Under the pieces are notes generated by a model that saw only the letters and a program-made list of their open reading frames with translations, ran no database searches and was not told where the DNA came from. DNA of 64,000 bases from Cellulomonas phragmiteti (lineage in GTDB: Bacteria; Actinomycetota; Actinomycetes; Actinomycetales; Cellulomonadaceae), in NCBI RefSeq assembly GCF_016862775.1, contig NZ_BONP01000009.1, forward strand, positions 108,622-172,621, in the 5' to 3' direction. Numbering within the stretch: position 1 is the stretch's first letter; every line of letters starts with the position of its first letter. Made by a program: the position numbers and the translations under genes. Shown one piece after another: positions 53,801-61,643 of this stretch.

Positions 53801-54856
53801 TCAGCTCAGCACGTCCGCGAGGTCGTACCCGACGGGCTCGTCGAGCTGCGCGTACGTGCACGACCGCGGGTCGCGGTCGGGCCGCCACCGGCGGAACTGC
53901 GCCGTGTGCCGGAACCGGTCGCCCTCCATGTGGTCGTACGCGACCTCGACGACGAGCTCCGGGCGCAGCGGCACGAACGACAGGTCCTTGCCGGCGTTCC
54001 ACCGGCTCACCGCGCCGGGCAGGCGCCGGTCGACGTGCGCCTGCTGATCGGCCCACGCGCCCCAGGGGTGCTCGGCCGGGTCGACGTCGCGGTAGGGCGC
54101 CAGGTCGTCGAGCAGCGTGCGGCGCCGCGCCATCGTGAACGACGCGCTGACCCCGACGTGCTGCAGGTGGCCCTCGTCGTCCCAGAGCCCGAGCATCAGC
54201 GACCCGACGACGTCGCCAGACTTGTGGTGGCGGAAGCCGGCGACCACGCAGTCGGCGGTGCGCTCGTGCTTGATCTTGAACATCACGCGCTTGTCCGGCT
54301 GGTAGGGGGCGTCCAGGGGCTTGGCGACGACCCCGTCGAGCCCGGCGCCCTCGAACTGCGCGAACCAGCGCTGCGCCTCGGCCATGTCGGACGTGGCGCG
54401 CGTGACGTGGACCGGGGGACGGGCGTCGGCGAGCGCCTCGACGAGCAGCGCCCGGCGCTCGGAGAACGGGCGGCCCGTCAGGTCCTCGTCGAGGGCGAGC
54501 AGGTCGAACGCGACGAACGATGCCGGTGTCTGCTCGGCCAGCAGCCGCACCCGGCTGGCGGCCGGGTGGATGCGCTGCTGGAGCGCGTCGAAGTCCAGGC
54601 GGTCGCCGGTGACCAGGACGATCTCGCCGTCGACGACGCACCGCTCGGGCAGGTGCGCCCTCAGCGCCTCGACCAGCTCCGGGAAGTAGCGCGTCAGGGG
54701 CTTGCCGTTGCGGCTGCCGAGCTCCACGTCGTCACCGTCGCGGAAGACGATGGTGCGGAACCCGTCCCACTTCGGTTCCACGTGCCCCACGTCGGGGATC
54801 TCCTTGACCGACTTCGCGAGCATCGGCGCGACGGGCGGCATCACCGGCAGGTCCAT
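53801..54856 (-). CDS. ligC: ATP-dependent DNA ligase, LigC type
   Basis: A 351-residue stand-alone ligase. The adenylation motif I is EPKWDGFRT with the lysine at residue 29; motif III is VAFDLLALD, motif IV DGVVAK, motif V FKIKHERTADCVV; an OB-fold follows (residues about 220-350). It would seal nicks in repair, as mycobacterial LigC does. Ku and LigD polymerase domains are not adjacent. ATG 54856 is chosen because the next start (54874) adds no homology. Confidence 0.9.
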   Translation of the reverse strand: MDLPVMPPVAPMLAKSVKEIPDVGHVEPKWDGFRTIVFRDGDDVELGSRNGKPLTRYFPELVEALRAHLPERCVVDGEIVLVTGDRLDFDALQQRIHPAASRVRLLAEQTPASFVAFDLLALDEDLTGRPFSERRALLVEALADARPPVHVTRATSDMAEAQRWFAQFEGAGLDGVVAKPLDAPYQPDKRVMFKIKHERTADCVVAGFRHHKSGDVVGSLMLGLWDDEGHLQHVGVSASFTMARRRTLLDDLAPYRDVDPAEHPWGAWADQQAHVDRRLPGAVSRWNAGKDLSFVPLRPELVVEVAYDHMEGDRFRHTAQFRRWRPDRDPRSCTYAQLDEPVGYDLADVLS

Positions 54857-54957
54857 GGGCCCATCGTGGAGCACGCCACCGACACCCGCCCGGCGTCGGC
54901 GACCACGTTCTCAGGTCGCGCACGGGTGACCCCCAGCGCACACCCCGGCGTCGCGGC

Positions 54958-56115
54958 TTGCATGGGCGGCATGACACAGCCGCCGGCGGGGGACTGACCC
55001 ACGCCGCGCTCGCGGCCGCCTCCACCCCGACCGACGGCACCGGACAGGTGGACAGCACGGCGGCGCAGCCGACGGCCGGTGACGCCACGACCGGTGGGAG
55101 TCCGAGCGGCGCCCCGCCCGCCGGCGTGGTGCCCGTGCCGCTCCCGGGGGGTCCGGGCACGACGGCCCCGGGCGCCGCGTCGACCGGCACGCAGGAGACG
55201 CTCGCGGCGACCGCCGAGCAGCAGACCGGCGTGGTGATGGTCGTCAGCACCCTCGGGTACGAGGGCGCCGCGTCCGCGGGCACCGGCATGGTCCTGACGT
55301 CGGACGGCCTCGTGCTGACCAACCACCACGTCGTCGAGGGGGCCACCGCCGTCGAGGTGACGGTCGGCACGACCGGTCGTACGTACACCGCGTCGGTCGT
55401 CGGGTACGACGCCGACGCGGACGTCGCGCTCCTTCAGCTCGCGCACGCGACGGGACTGGACACCGTCACGCTCGACGACGACGACGGGGTCGTGGCGGGC
55501 GACGAGGTGACCGCGGTCGGCAACGCCGACGGCGCGGGCGAGCTCGTGGCCGCACCGGGAACCGTCCTCGCGACCGGGCAGTCCATGACCGCGTCGGACG
55601 GCACCAGCGCCCAGAGGCTGGACGGGCTCGTCGAGTTCGAGGCGGACGTCGTGCCCGGGGACTCCGGCGGAGCGCTGCTCGACGCCGAGGGTGAGGTGGT
55701 CGGCATGACGACGGCCGCCTCGACGGGCGGCACGTACGTCGTCGCGTACGCGGTCGACATCGTGGACGCGCTCGCGGTCGTCCAGCACATCGAGGCCGGG
55801 GACGACACGGGCGGGGTGGTCATCGGCTCCCCGGCGTTCCTCGGGGTGCAGGTCGCCGTGGGCGGGCAGGTCGGGTCGGAGACGGGGGCCGTGCTCGGCG
55901 GTGTCGTCGCGGGGACGCCCGCCGCGCAGGCGGGTCTGGCCGCCGGTGACACGGTCACGTCGGTCCGGGGTGTCCCGGTGGCGTCGCCCGACGAGCTCGG
56001 TGCCGCCGTCGCGTCGTACCGGCCGGGCGACGAGGTGGAGGTCCTCTGGGTCGACGGCACGACCGGCGCGACGCGCAGCGCGATGGTGACGCTCGCGCAG
56101 GGACCCGTCGGGTGA
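54958..56115 (+). CDS. HtrA-like serine protease with PDZ domain, problematic start
   Basis: Trypsin-like S1C protease (up to 385 residues) with intact triad: LTNHHVVEG (His), DADADVALLQLAHA (Asp), VPGDSGGALL (Ser). A PDZ domain follows (GVVAGTPAAQAGLAAGDTVT, VRGVPVASPDELG). The only in-frame start is TTG 54958. Two ATGs at 54962 and 54971 are in another frame and run into TGA 54995; one extra base in the run GGGGG (54988-54992) would join MTQPPAG to the protease frame. No membrane helix or signal peptide remains, unlike usual actinobacterial HtrA. Either a rare start, a sequencing or real frameshift, or a truncated gene. Confidence 0.78.
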   Translation: MHGRHDTAAGGGLTHAALAAASTPTDGTGQVDSTAAQPTAGDATTGGSPSGAPPAGVVPVPLPGGPGTTAPGAASTGTQETLAATAEQQTGVVMVVSTLGYEGAASAGTGMVLTSDGLVLTNHHVVEGATAVEVTVGTTGRTYTASVVGYDADADVALLQLAHATGLDTVTLDDDDGVVAGDEVTAVGNADGAGELVAAPGTVLATGQSMTASDGTSAQRLDGLVEFEADVVPGDSGGALLDAEGEVVGMTTAASTGGTYVVAYAVDIVDALAVVQHIEAGDDTGGVVIGSPAFLGVQVAVGGQVGSETGAVLGGVVAGTPAAQAGLAAGDTVTSVRGVPVASPDELGAAVASYRPGDEVEVLWVDGTTGATRSAMVTLAQGPVG

Positions 56116-56123
56116 GACCGCAC

Positions 56124-56162
56124 GGTGGCCCGCCGTGGCAGGAATCCGGGCGACGGGCCACC
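56124..56162 (+). terminator. Terminator-like dyad after the protease gene
   Basis: GGTGGCCCG (56124-56132) pairs with CGGGCCACC (56154-56162) around 21 bases, starting eight bases after the stop. Confidence 0.4.
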
Positions 56163-56173
56163 AGGTCGTGGCG

Positions 56174-56179
56174 TACGCT
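56174..56179 (+). promoter_or_regulatory. Candidate -10 element of the ssrA promoter
   Basis: TACGCT about 50 bases before the mature tmRNA 5' end, leaving a short 5' trailer for RNase P to remove. No clear -35 element is seen. Confidence 0.35.
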
Positions 56180-56229
56180 GGACCTGCCCGCTGCGACGGG
56201 TGCTGTGCTTGACAAGTGAACACACCCAT

Positions 56230-56597
56230 GGGGGTGATCGGTTTCGACGGTGATCGTCGATCCAGGTGAAGCGGGTCGAGGACGCACGGTTATCTCGTCA
56301 ACGCTCCGTGCAACTTATAGGTGCCGATTCCAAGCGCACCGACTTCGCCCTCGCCGCCTGAGCGAGGCTTCGAAGTCCGTCGGCCTAGGCTTGCTTCCGT
56401 CCTAGTTCCCGGCGTCATCTAGGGAGCCACTGCTGTCCGTCCTCGTCGGTGGGGCGGGCGGGACTCTCAGCCGACTGGGCCCGTCCACGTCTTGTCCGCG
56501 TGATCGTGGGGGCCGAGAAAATCTACTGCGGACTGCACCCGGAGAAGCCCTGGTTCAACGTCATCGGACGCGGGTTCGATTCCCGCCACCTCCACCA
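56230..56597 (+). ncRNA. ssrA: tmRNA (transfer-messenger RNA)
   Basis: A 368-base tmRNA that rescues stalled ribosomes with SmpB. The 5' end GGGGGTG pairs with CACCTCC just before A-CCA at the 3' end (one G-T pair), forming the tRNA-like acceptor stem. The 5' GGTTTCGACG and the T-arm GGTTCGATTCC are diagnostic. The internal ORF at 56323-56361 starts at a GCC resume codon and encodes ADSKRTDFALAA with stop TGA. Mature CCA is encoded. A terminator follows at 56642-56671. Confidence 0.96.
56323..56361 (+). other. tmRNA proteolysis-tag reading frame
   Basis: GCC GAT TCC AAG CGC ACC GAC TTC GCC CTC GCC GCC TGA gives the tag ADSKRTDFALAA. Its C-terminal ALAA is the usual ClpXP degron. The upstream AACTTATAGGT resembles the frame-setting element before the resume codon. 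Confidence 0.92.
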
Positions 56598-56602
56598 TGA
56601 GG

Positions 56603-56640
56603 TCTTCGTAGAATGCGAAGGCACTCTTCGTAGATTGCGA
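56603..56640. repeat. Tandem 16-base direct repeat just after ssrA
   Basis: TCTTCGTAGAATGCGA (56603-56618) and TCTTCGTAGATTGCGA (56625-56640) differ at one base and are spaced by a 22-base period. They are unusually AT-rich for this genome and lie between the tmRNA 3' end and its terminator. Confidence 0.75.
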
Positions 56641-56641
56641 T

Positions 56642-56671
56642 GAGGCCCGTCCCCTGCTGGGGGCGGGCCTC
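56642..56671 (+). terminator. Intrinsic terminator of ssrA
   Basis: GAGGCCCG (56642-56649) with CGGGCCTC (56664-56671), extended inside by a T-G pair and CCCC/GGGG, loop TGCT: 13 pairs in all. Confidence 0.8.
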
Positions 56672-56743
56672 GTCGTCGTTCTGGACGTGTTCGCGCTGCC
56701 GGGCCGAGGAGTGTGCTCGGTGCACCGGCGCCCCCCAACCGCG

Positions 56744-56757
56744 CAGACGAGTCCCCG
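56744..56757 (+). repeat. Left copy of a 14-base direct repeat flanking the mobile module
   Basis: CAGACGAGTCCCCG, identical to 60969-60982 and in the same orientation. The two copies bracket the three-gene recombinase/transposase module, as attachment-site or target-duplication repeats would. Confidence 0.5.
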
Positions 56758-56762
56758 GACAC

Positions 56763-56804
56763 GATGACGGAGGCGGGGAGAGTTCTCTCCCCGCCCCCGT
56801 CATC
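56763..56804. terminator. Strong bidirectional terminator between ssrA and the transposase
   Basis: GATGACGG (56763-56770) and GGCGGGGAGA (56772-56781) pair with TCTCCCCGCC (56786-56795) and CCGTCATC (56797-56804); one A-C mismatch, loop of four. It isolates the transposase operon from ssrA transcription. Confidence 0.75.
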
Positions 56805-56815
56805 CGGTTCTTCCG

Positions 56816-58732
56816 TCACGCGGCGACGTCGTCGGTCATCTCGGTACTCCCGCCGGCGAGCCTGCGGAGCTGGACCCGGTCGATGGCGTCGGCTTCCTCC
56901 TTGGTGAGGTTGCGGAAGCCGTAGTCCGGCTGGTCGAGCTGCAGCAGCGGGTGGTCGGCCGGTCCGCGGCCGGTCTCGTGGTGCCACATCCGCAGCTGCT
57001 CCTCGTTGAAGACGGAGACCTTGACGGCCGCGATGAGCGAGGCCATCGCCAGCCCGGGCAGTCGGTTCTGCCCTCGGCGTAGGCGCTGGCGTGACGGGTT
57101 CTTGAGGATGCCGAATGCGCCTTCGACCAGCGTCCTGCGGTCGGTCTTCTTCTTCCAGCGCCGTGTCCCGACGTACTCGCGCTGGGCGATCTTGCGCTGG
57201 TGGTGGGGGTCGCGCAGATCGGGTGTGAAGTCGATCGTCCTGCCGACGCACGCGGGCCGGTCGCGCCAGTCGTCAGGCGGTGTCGTGAGCGGGAGTTGCT
57301 GGTTGATGGCTGGCTGGACAGTCTCGGGTCGGGCCCAGCAGCCGACGTGGCCGGCGCGTGCCGGGCAGATCCACTTCGACGTGGTGCTCGCTCCGAGACC
57401 GGACTCCTTGCGGTCGAACGCCCATCGACGCTTGAAGTCGTCTGCGGCGTCGTGGATCTGCTCCCACCGCTCGGCGGTGGCGTTGTCCTCGGGAAGGGGG
57501 CGCTGGTCCATCGGGGCCCTGGGGCAGTGCAGCCAGTGGTGCTGCATCTGTGCGCCCTGGATGTCGACGACCTTGTGCTGGTCACTGCGCAGGCGCAGTG
57601 CCTGCTCGACGCCGCGCGCGGCCAGTGGCTGCGCCCACCGATCTGCCTTGAGGTTGCTGTACAGCAGATCCCCGAGGAGCAGCTTGACCGGGTGGTGGGC
57701 GCGGATGCGGTCGATGAGCTCGAGGGACGCGTCGACGACGTCGGCGTTGGCCGGTGTGAGGACGAGCCCGCCGACGAGCAGCGGCTCGGAGTCGCTGGGG
57801 ACGTTGGGGTCCGGGGCGCGCACGATGGTGTGCTGGTGGAAGCCGTACCCGGTCTCCTTGGACCCGTCCTTGGCGGTCTTGTACCCCCAGGCGGCGTCGC
57901 TCATCGCCACACGGACGGCAGGGGAGACCTTCTTCGTCTGGTCGGCCGGCGCGGTCTCGCCGTCCTCGTCGGTGGCGATGCCTTCGACGATCATGTCGTC
58001 GATCTCCTCGTGGGTCTTGCCTGCGGCAGCCTTGTCCAGGACGTGCTTGCCGCGCGTGCGGCCTCGTTCCCACGCCCACTGACCGGTGGCGTCGATGGCC
58101 CAGGTGCTCCCCGTCCGCTCGATGCTCGTGGTCTCGATGAGGGCGTGGACGACGTCTCCGATGCAGCGGCGACGGCGTTCGCGCTCGTGCGGATCGAGCC
58201 CGGGCGCCGAGCCGGTCCCGTAGTCCCAGCCCTTGCGGAGGATGCGGGTGGCGTTGTGCAGGTCGTCGTAGCCGATCTCCTCCACACCATTGGGGAACAC
58301 TCGCTTGCGCTGCTTGCCGTTGGCGACGAGCGCGGGCACCAGGACCCCGGGCACCGCGCCCTTCGGGTGTGCGGTGCGTGACTTGGTCACACAGGGGCGA
58401 AGGACGCCCAGCTCCCACTGGGTCTCCCGGTCGAGCGTTTCGGTGAGGACCTCGAACACGCCCTTGATCGTCGTCTCGTGGCCCAGCCGGGTGCACAGGC
58501 TCAGCCCGAGGAGGAGTAGACGGACGTTCTCGCGCAGCATGCCTGTGCGGCCCCTGGCCCCCTTGCCTCGGGGAGGCACGAGCATGTCCACAACGCCGCT
58601 GGTGTCGATCACCCAGACGGTGCGTGCGATCGCCTCGGGCGTCAGACGCTTGGAGGGGAGCTTGGTCATCTCACGCAGTGGCTTGCCGTCGTTCTGGTCC
58701 AGGCCGGGGACCACGTGCAGCGCGGCACTCAT
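56816..58732 (-). CDS. DDE transposase
   Basis: A 638-residue transposase-like protein. The probable RNase-H-fold catalytic residues are Asp214 (WAIDATGQWAWERGR), Asp355 (LLLGDLLYSNLK) and Glu537 (RRTLVEGAFGILKN); the large insert between the second Asp and the Glu holds zinc-type residues (WICPARAGHVGCW). The N-terminal half contains RENVRLLLLGLSLCTRLGHE. I cannot place it in a named IS family with confidence. ATG 58732 overlaps the stop of the recombinase-like gene (ATGA), so the two are translationally coupled, an unusual pairing. Confidence 0.75.
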   Translation of the reverse strand: MSAALHVVPGLDQNDGKPLREMTKLPSKRLTPEAIARTVWVIDTSGVVDMLVPPRGKGARGRTGMLRENVRLLLLGLSLCTRLGHETTIKGVFEVLTETLDRETQWELGVLRPCVTKSRTAHPKGAVPGVLVPALVANGKQRKRVFPNGVEEIGYDDLHNATRILRKGWDYGTGSAPGLDPHERERRRRCIGDVVHALIETTSIERTGSTWAIDATGQWAWERGRTRGKHVLDKAAAGKTHEEIDDMIVEGIATDEDGETAPADQTKKVSPAVRVAMSDAAWGYKTAKDGSKETGYGFHQHTIVRAPDPNVPSDSEPLLVGGLVLTPANADVVDASLELIDRIRAHHPVKLLLGDLLYSNLKADRWAQPLAARGVEQALRLRSDQHKVVDIQGAQMQHHWLHCPRAPMDQRPLPEDNATAERWEQIHDAADDFKRRWAFDRKESGLGASTTSKWICPARAGHVGCWARPETVQPAINQQLPLTTPPDDWRDRPACVGRTIDFTPDLRDPHHQRKIAQREYVGTRRWKKKTDRRTLVEGAFGILKNPSRQRLRRGQNRLPGLAMASLIAAVKVSVFNEEQLRMWHHETGRGPADHPLLQLDQPDYGFRNLTKEEADAIDRVQLRRLAGGSTEMTDDVAA

Positions 58733-59757
58733 CGGGCACCGCCGCTTGCCTCGTCGCGGGTGGTGAGGCCCGGCAGGCCCTTGTGCTCGGCCCACGGTTC
58801 GATGTGCGCCAGGACGTCGGCCAACGTGCGGGCGGATTGCAGACCGGCGGCGCGAAGGATCACCGCGAGCGGGACCGGGTCCGTCATCAGGTCGGCCAGC
58901 CACGTCGCACGCATCCGCGCAGGCTCGATGTGCGGGACCTTGTACAGCGCGGCGTTCGCGATGATGCGTGCGGCGGTGTTCCGCCGGGTGGTGTCCTGGC
59001 CGATGACGAGCTCGTCCGGGTCGCGATCAGCGATCGCCTCTCGCAGCAGGTCCTCCGCGACACGGCGGACGACGACGAGTCGCGGCCGGGGGCCGTGGAA
59101 CTGGACGGTCAGACCGGTCGCACCGTGGTCGGTGATGTCCCTGACCCACAGCTCGCGCAGGTCGACGGAGTCCGCTCCGGCTCCGAACCCGAGTCCCACG
59201 ACGGCGCCGAGCTGCTCGCCGGTGCGTGCGCTCGGCTGGGTGCGAGCAGCGCGCAGGATCGTGCCGCGCTCGAACGGCGTGTACGGCGCCTTGACCGCCG
59301 AGTAACCGATGGGTGTCAGCTTGGTCGGGACGTTCGGGCCCGGGTTGGCGGAGCGTGCGACCCACAGCAGCCGACGGCGGCGCTCTGCCCGGTTGTCCGA
59401 GGTCTCGCCGCGCATGCCGACGCGGACGTAGTGGTCGATGGTGTCGGTCGTCAGGACGGCCTCGACCGTCAGCGGCAGACCCTGCGCGTCGGCGAACACG
59501 GCCAGAGCGGTGAGGTGCCGGCAGTGCTTGCGGATGCTCTCGGCACCGGTCACGTTGCTGCGGCGAAGCGCCTCGACGAGGAACGGGCGCACCGGCTGGG
59601 ACGTCGAGCCGTACCGGCTGATGTCGAAGCAGGCAACGATCTGTGCGGCGTGCTGAGACAGTTCCGGTGGGGCCGCCACCTGAGCGGCGAGTGCCTGGCG
59701 GTGCCGAAGCGCCGCAGCCTTCGAGACCCGGCGGGGTCGGGCGGGCGTGGTGGGCAT
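58729..59757 (-). CDS. Tyrosine-recombinase-like protein with degenerate active site
   Basis: A 342-residue protein with the two-part layout of phage integrases: an N-terminal SAM-like core-binding domain (residues about 40-140) and a catalytic-like domain. TGEQLGAVVGLGFGAGADSV aligns in position with the Arg-I box but the expected arginine is not there. RMRATWLADLMTDPVPLAVI resembles the H-x-x-R box, and LRAAGLQSARTLADVLAHI takes the place of the G-H...Tyr box without a tyrosine. It may bind DNA but not cleave. ATG 59757 has AGGAAGGA upstream. Confidence 0.6.
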   Translation of the reverse strand: MPTTPARPRRVSKAAALRHRQALAAQVAAPPELSQHAAQIVACFDISRYGSTSQPVRPFLVEALRRSNVTGAESIRKHCRHLTALAVFADAQGLPLTVEAVLTTDTIDHYVRVGMRGETSDNRAERRRRLLWVARSANPGPNVPTKLTPIGYSAVKAPYTPFERGTILRAARTQPSARTGEQLGAVVGLGFGAGADSVDLRELWVRDITDHGATGLTVQFHGPRPRLVVVRRVAEDLLREAIADRDPDELVIGQDTTRRNTAARIIANAALYKVPHIEPARMRATWLADLMTDPVPLAVILRAAGLQSARTLADVLAHIEPWAEHKGLPGLTTRDEASGGAR

Positions 59758-59839
59758 CTGCGGGAGTCCTTCCTGTCCGTGGGGTGCTGACAGGGCGGGA
59801 CCGTGCCGGTGGCCGGCGACGCCGCAGTGGCCCGCACGC

Positions 59840-60643
59840 TCAGCCGCGCAACGCCTCGCAGTCCTTCGCTCCGAGGTGATCCGAGAGCTCCAGGGCCAGG
59901 GCGAGACCGAGGTCGAGGTCGCGCCGGGTCAGCCCGAACTCCCTCACCAGCGACGCCACGGGTGCCGCGGTGCTGAGCACCTCATACGTCGCCGCAGCCG
60001 CCAGATGCCGCCTGGTCAGCTGCAGCCCTCGCTCCTGGGCGAATGACCGGGCTCGTCTCCACGCGGACGCAGGGACATCGGCTTCGGTGCTGTCGCGACG
60101 GCGTCGACGGGCAGCCTCGAGTGAGGCGGCCAGCGCTTCGGCTCCCGAACGATCACCCGCCGTCGCAGGGTGCAGGAGGACCGCGACCTCGTTGACGATC
60201 GTCGGCTGCACCAGGCCCGCGACGCGTTCGCCGTCTGCCCGGCGTTCCTTGCGCCATGGCACTCCGGCGCGGACGGCCTGGAGCCGACGAAAGCGCGCAC
60301 GCTGGTTCGCCCTCGTGCCCGAAGCCCGACCCGCTGCACGCTGGGCGGAGTCGAAGCTCGCGAGCGTCGCGTCCGACAGGAGGTCCTCGAGGGACACCGC
60401 GACCCCGCTGCGGACGAGGTGACCGGCCACCTGGGCGACGAGCTCCAGGTCCTTCCGCGCACGTTCGGCGCTGGTGGGTGTCACCGCCAGCACGAGGTCG
60501 ACGGCGTCGTCCCGCACGCCCTTCCACACCTCCGCCGACACGGCACCCGGTGCGTAGGCCAGGAGCGAGCTGCGCTGAGGGGCGCGCGAGGAGTCGTGGC
60601 AAGCGGGTTCGAGTGGGCTGGACTCGCATGCGGTGGTGGTCAT
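59840..60643 (-). CDS. Core-binding-domain-like protein, first gene of the mobile module
   Basis: A 267-residue unrecognised protein. Its middle (TPTSAERARKDLELVAQVAG, then a segment ending ASGTRANQRARFRRLQAVR) resembles the SAM-like core-binding domain of tyrosine recombinases and of its downstream neighbour. The C-terminal half is helical (LVREFGLTRRDLDLGLALAL), with no catalytic box. It may be a DNA-binding partner of the transposition proteins. ATG 60643 is the likely start; there is no good Shine-Dalgarno. The next gene follows after 82 bases. Confidence 0.55.
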   Translation of the reverse strand: MTTTACESSPLEPACHDSSRAPQRSSLLAYAPGAVSAEVWKGVRDDAVDLVLAVTPTSAERARKDLELVAQVAGHLVRSGVAVSLEDLLSDATLASFDSAQRAAGRASGTRANQRARFRRLQAVRAGVPWRKERRADGERVAGLVQPTIVNEVAVLLHPATAGDRSGAEALAASLEAARRRRRDSTEADVPASAWRRARSFAQERGLQLTRRHLAAAATYEVLSTAAPVASLVREFGLTRRDLDLGLALALELSDHLGAKDCEALRG

Positions 60644-60884
60644 GGGCACACACCGTCCGGGGCCCGGGCAACGCCGCAAGGAGGGGCACCAGGGCGTTGG
60701 GCGGTCCGGCGTGGACAGAGCGCAGCTGCGCATCAGCCGCGTCGTGGTGTCGTGCGGGTGGTTGCTCGATGTCCGCGACCCGGGACGGTGCCCGCCGCGG
60801 TCCACGCACAGCACCTTGAGAACTCCACAGTGATGCATGAGGTCGGCGCTGGCCTGAGCTCTCGCCGGGTTCCCTCGATGGGAG

Positions 60885-61061
60885 GTGATACCGAACGGAC
60901 CCGAACGAGCGCGCAGTCGGCACCGACCCCCGCGACGACATGAGCCTTGTGACAACGGGCGGCTCCGTCAGACGAGTCCCCGACAGGAGGTGAGAACCAA
61001 CGGCTTGTCTGACGGAGTGGACGTCAGCCCTTGCGTCCCCTGCGCCCGCGCCCACCGGTGA
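60885..61061 (+). CDS. Possible 58-residue ORF
   Basis: GTG 60885 directly follows GGAGG (too close for a normal Shine-Dalgarno) and runs 58 codons, ending in a Cys-rich SPCVPCARAHR. A second in-frame GTG at 60990 lies in an almost identical GGAGGTGA block, 105 bases later. It overlaps the large dyad. Coding is doubtful. Confidence 0.25.
   Translation: MIPNGPERARSRHRPPRRHEPCDNGRLRQTSPRQEVRTNGLSDGVDVSPCVPCARAHR
60963..61017. repeat. 14-base inverted repeat overlapping the right end of the mobile module
   Basis: CTCCGTCAGACGAG (60963-60976) and CTTGTCTGACGGAG (61004-61017) pair with a single G-T, enclosing 27 bases. The left arm overlaps the right copy of the 14-base direct repeat. It could be a recombinase-binding site, a promoter dyad or an mRNA hairpin. 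Confidence 0.6.
60969..60982 (+). repeat. Right copy of the 14-base direct repeat
   Basis: CAGACGAGTCCCCG, identical to 56744-56757. See the left copy. Confidence 0.5.
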
Positions 61062-61133
61062 CCTCGAGCACCCCGGTGCTCCGCACGACGAGTCGGCAAC
61101 CCGTCGACTCGCGTGCCCAACCCAGGAGGTCCA

Positions 61134-61484
61134 GTGACCACCACGACGAACCCCAACGCTGTGGAGCCGCCCCGCGAGGACGAGCGCGTCGTCGCTTTCA
61201 CCGGAAGGCGGCGCGCGCGTCACCTGGCCAGGCTGCTGGAGACGAGAGACATGCTCGCCCGCCTCTACACCGAGCGGTACTGCCACGACCTGGACGACGC
61301 CGGCCAGGCGTTCATCCAGATGACCCACGTCGAGGAGGAGATCGCGCTCCTGTACCCCGACGTCCACGGGCACCTCTTCCCGACGTGGGTCAGCGAGATC
61401 CCCGACGCCGTTCACGAGCCTGGACAGTTCAACCCGCGGTGCGGCATCTGCCGCGCCGGCCACAGGAGCCGCACGGCAGCTTGA
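61134..61484 (+). CDS. Small accessory protein with C-terminal CxxC
   Basis: A 116-residue protein with no recognised family. The N-terminus is polar, the middle helical (RRARHLARLLETRDMLARLY and HVEEEIALLYPDVHGHLF), and the C-terminus has NPRCGICRAGH, a metal- or thiol-type CxxC. GTG 61134 has AGGAGG five bases upstream. A strong terminator follows five bases after the stop, so it is a single-gene unit. Confidence 0.65.
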   Translation: MTTTTNPNAVEPPREDERVVAFTGRRRARHLARLLETRDMLARLYTERYCHDLDDAGQAFIQMTHVEEEIALLYPDVHGHLFPTWVSEIPDAVHEPGQFNPRCGICRAGHRSRTAA

Positions 61485-61488
61485 TCAT

Positions 61489-61524
61489 GGAGCGCCGCCG
61501 CCCGTACCTGGGTGGCGGCGCTCC
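61489..61524 (+). terminator. Intrinsic terminator of the CxxC protein gene
   Basis: GGAGCGCCGCC (61489-61499) pairs perfectly with GGCGGCGCTCC (61514-61524); inner CCC/GGG pairs extend the stem. Confidence 0.75.
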
Positions 61525-61643
61525 GTCCCGCCGCCGCCCGCGTGGGTCACCACCGGCACGGCCTGCGCCGTCACCGACGCGCACAGGTGGTGCTGCGGCC
61601 GCGTGCCGCCGTGCCGCGCTCCGAGCCTCCCTCGTGGGTCAGG

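Larger units (their letters stand above)
56744..60982 (-). mobile_element. Candidate transposon or integrative module (three genes, 14-base direct repeats)
   Basis: Minus-strand genes 60643-59840, 59757-58729 and 58732-56816 form one operon of two recombinase-like proteins and a DDE transposase. GC content is visibly lower than in the flanking housekeeping genes. A 14-base direct repeat lies at both ends. No terminal inverted repeats were found by eye. The real boundaries are uncertain. Confidence 0.55.
60644..61133. other. Intergenic region between divergent accessory operons
   Basis: 490 bases. It contains the promoter area of the minus-strand mobile operon, the right copy of the 14-base repeat, a large dyad, and two look-alike blocks GGAGGTGATACCGAACGG (60881-60898) and GGAGGTGAGAACCAACGG (60986-61003). 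No RNA gene is recognised. Confidence 0.5.

Noticed and set aside
56209..56214. TTGACA as -35 element of ssrA
   Set aside because: It is only 15 bases before the mature tmRNA 5' end, so the -10 would fall inside the RNA.
59027..59365. Independent gene inside the recombinase-like gene in another frame
   Set aside because: Low-complexity Arg/Pro-rich shadow frame without start signals.
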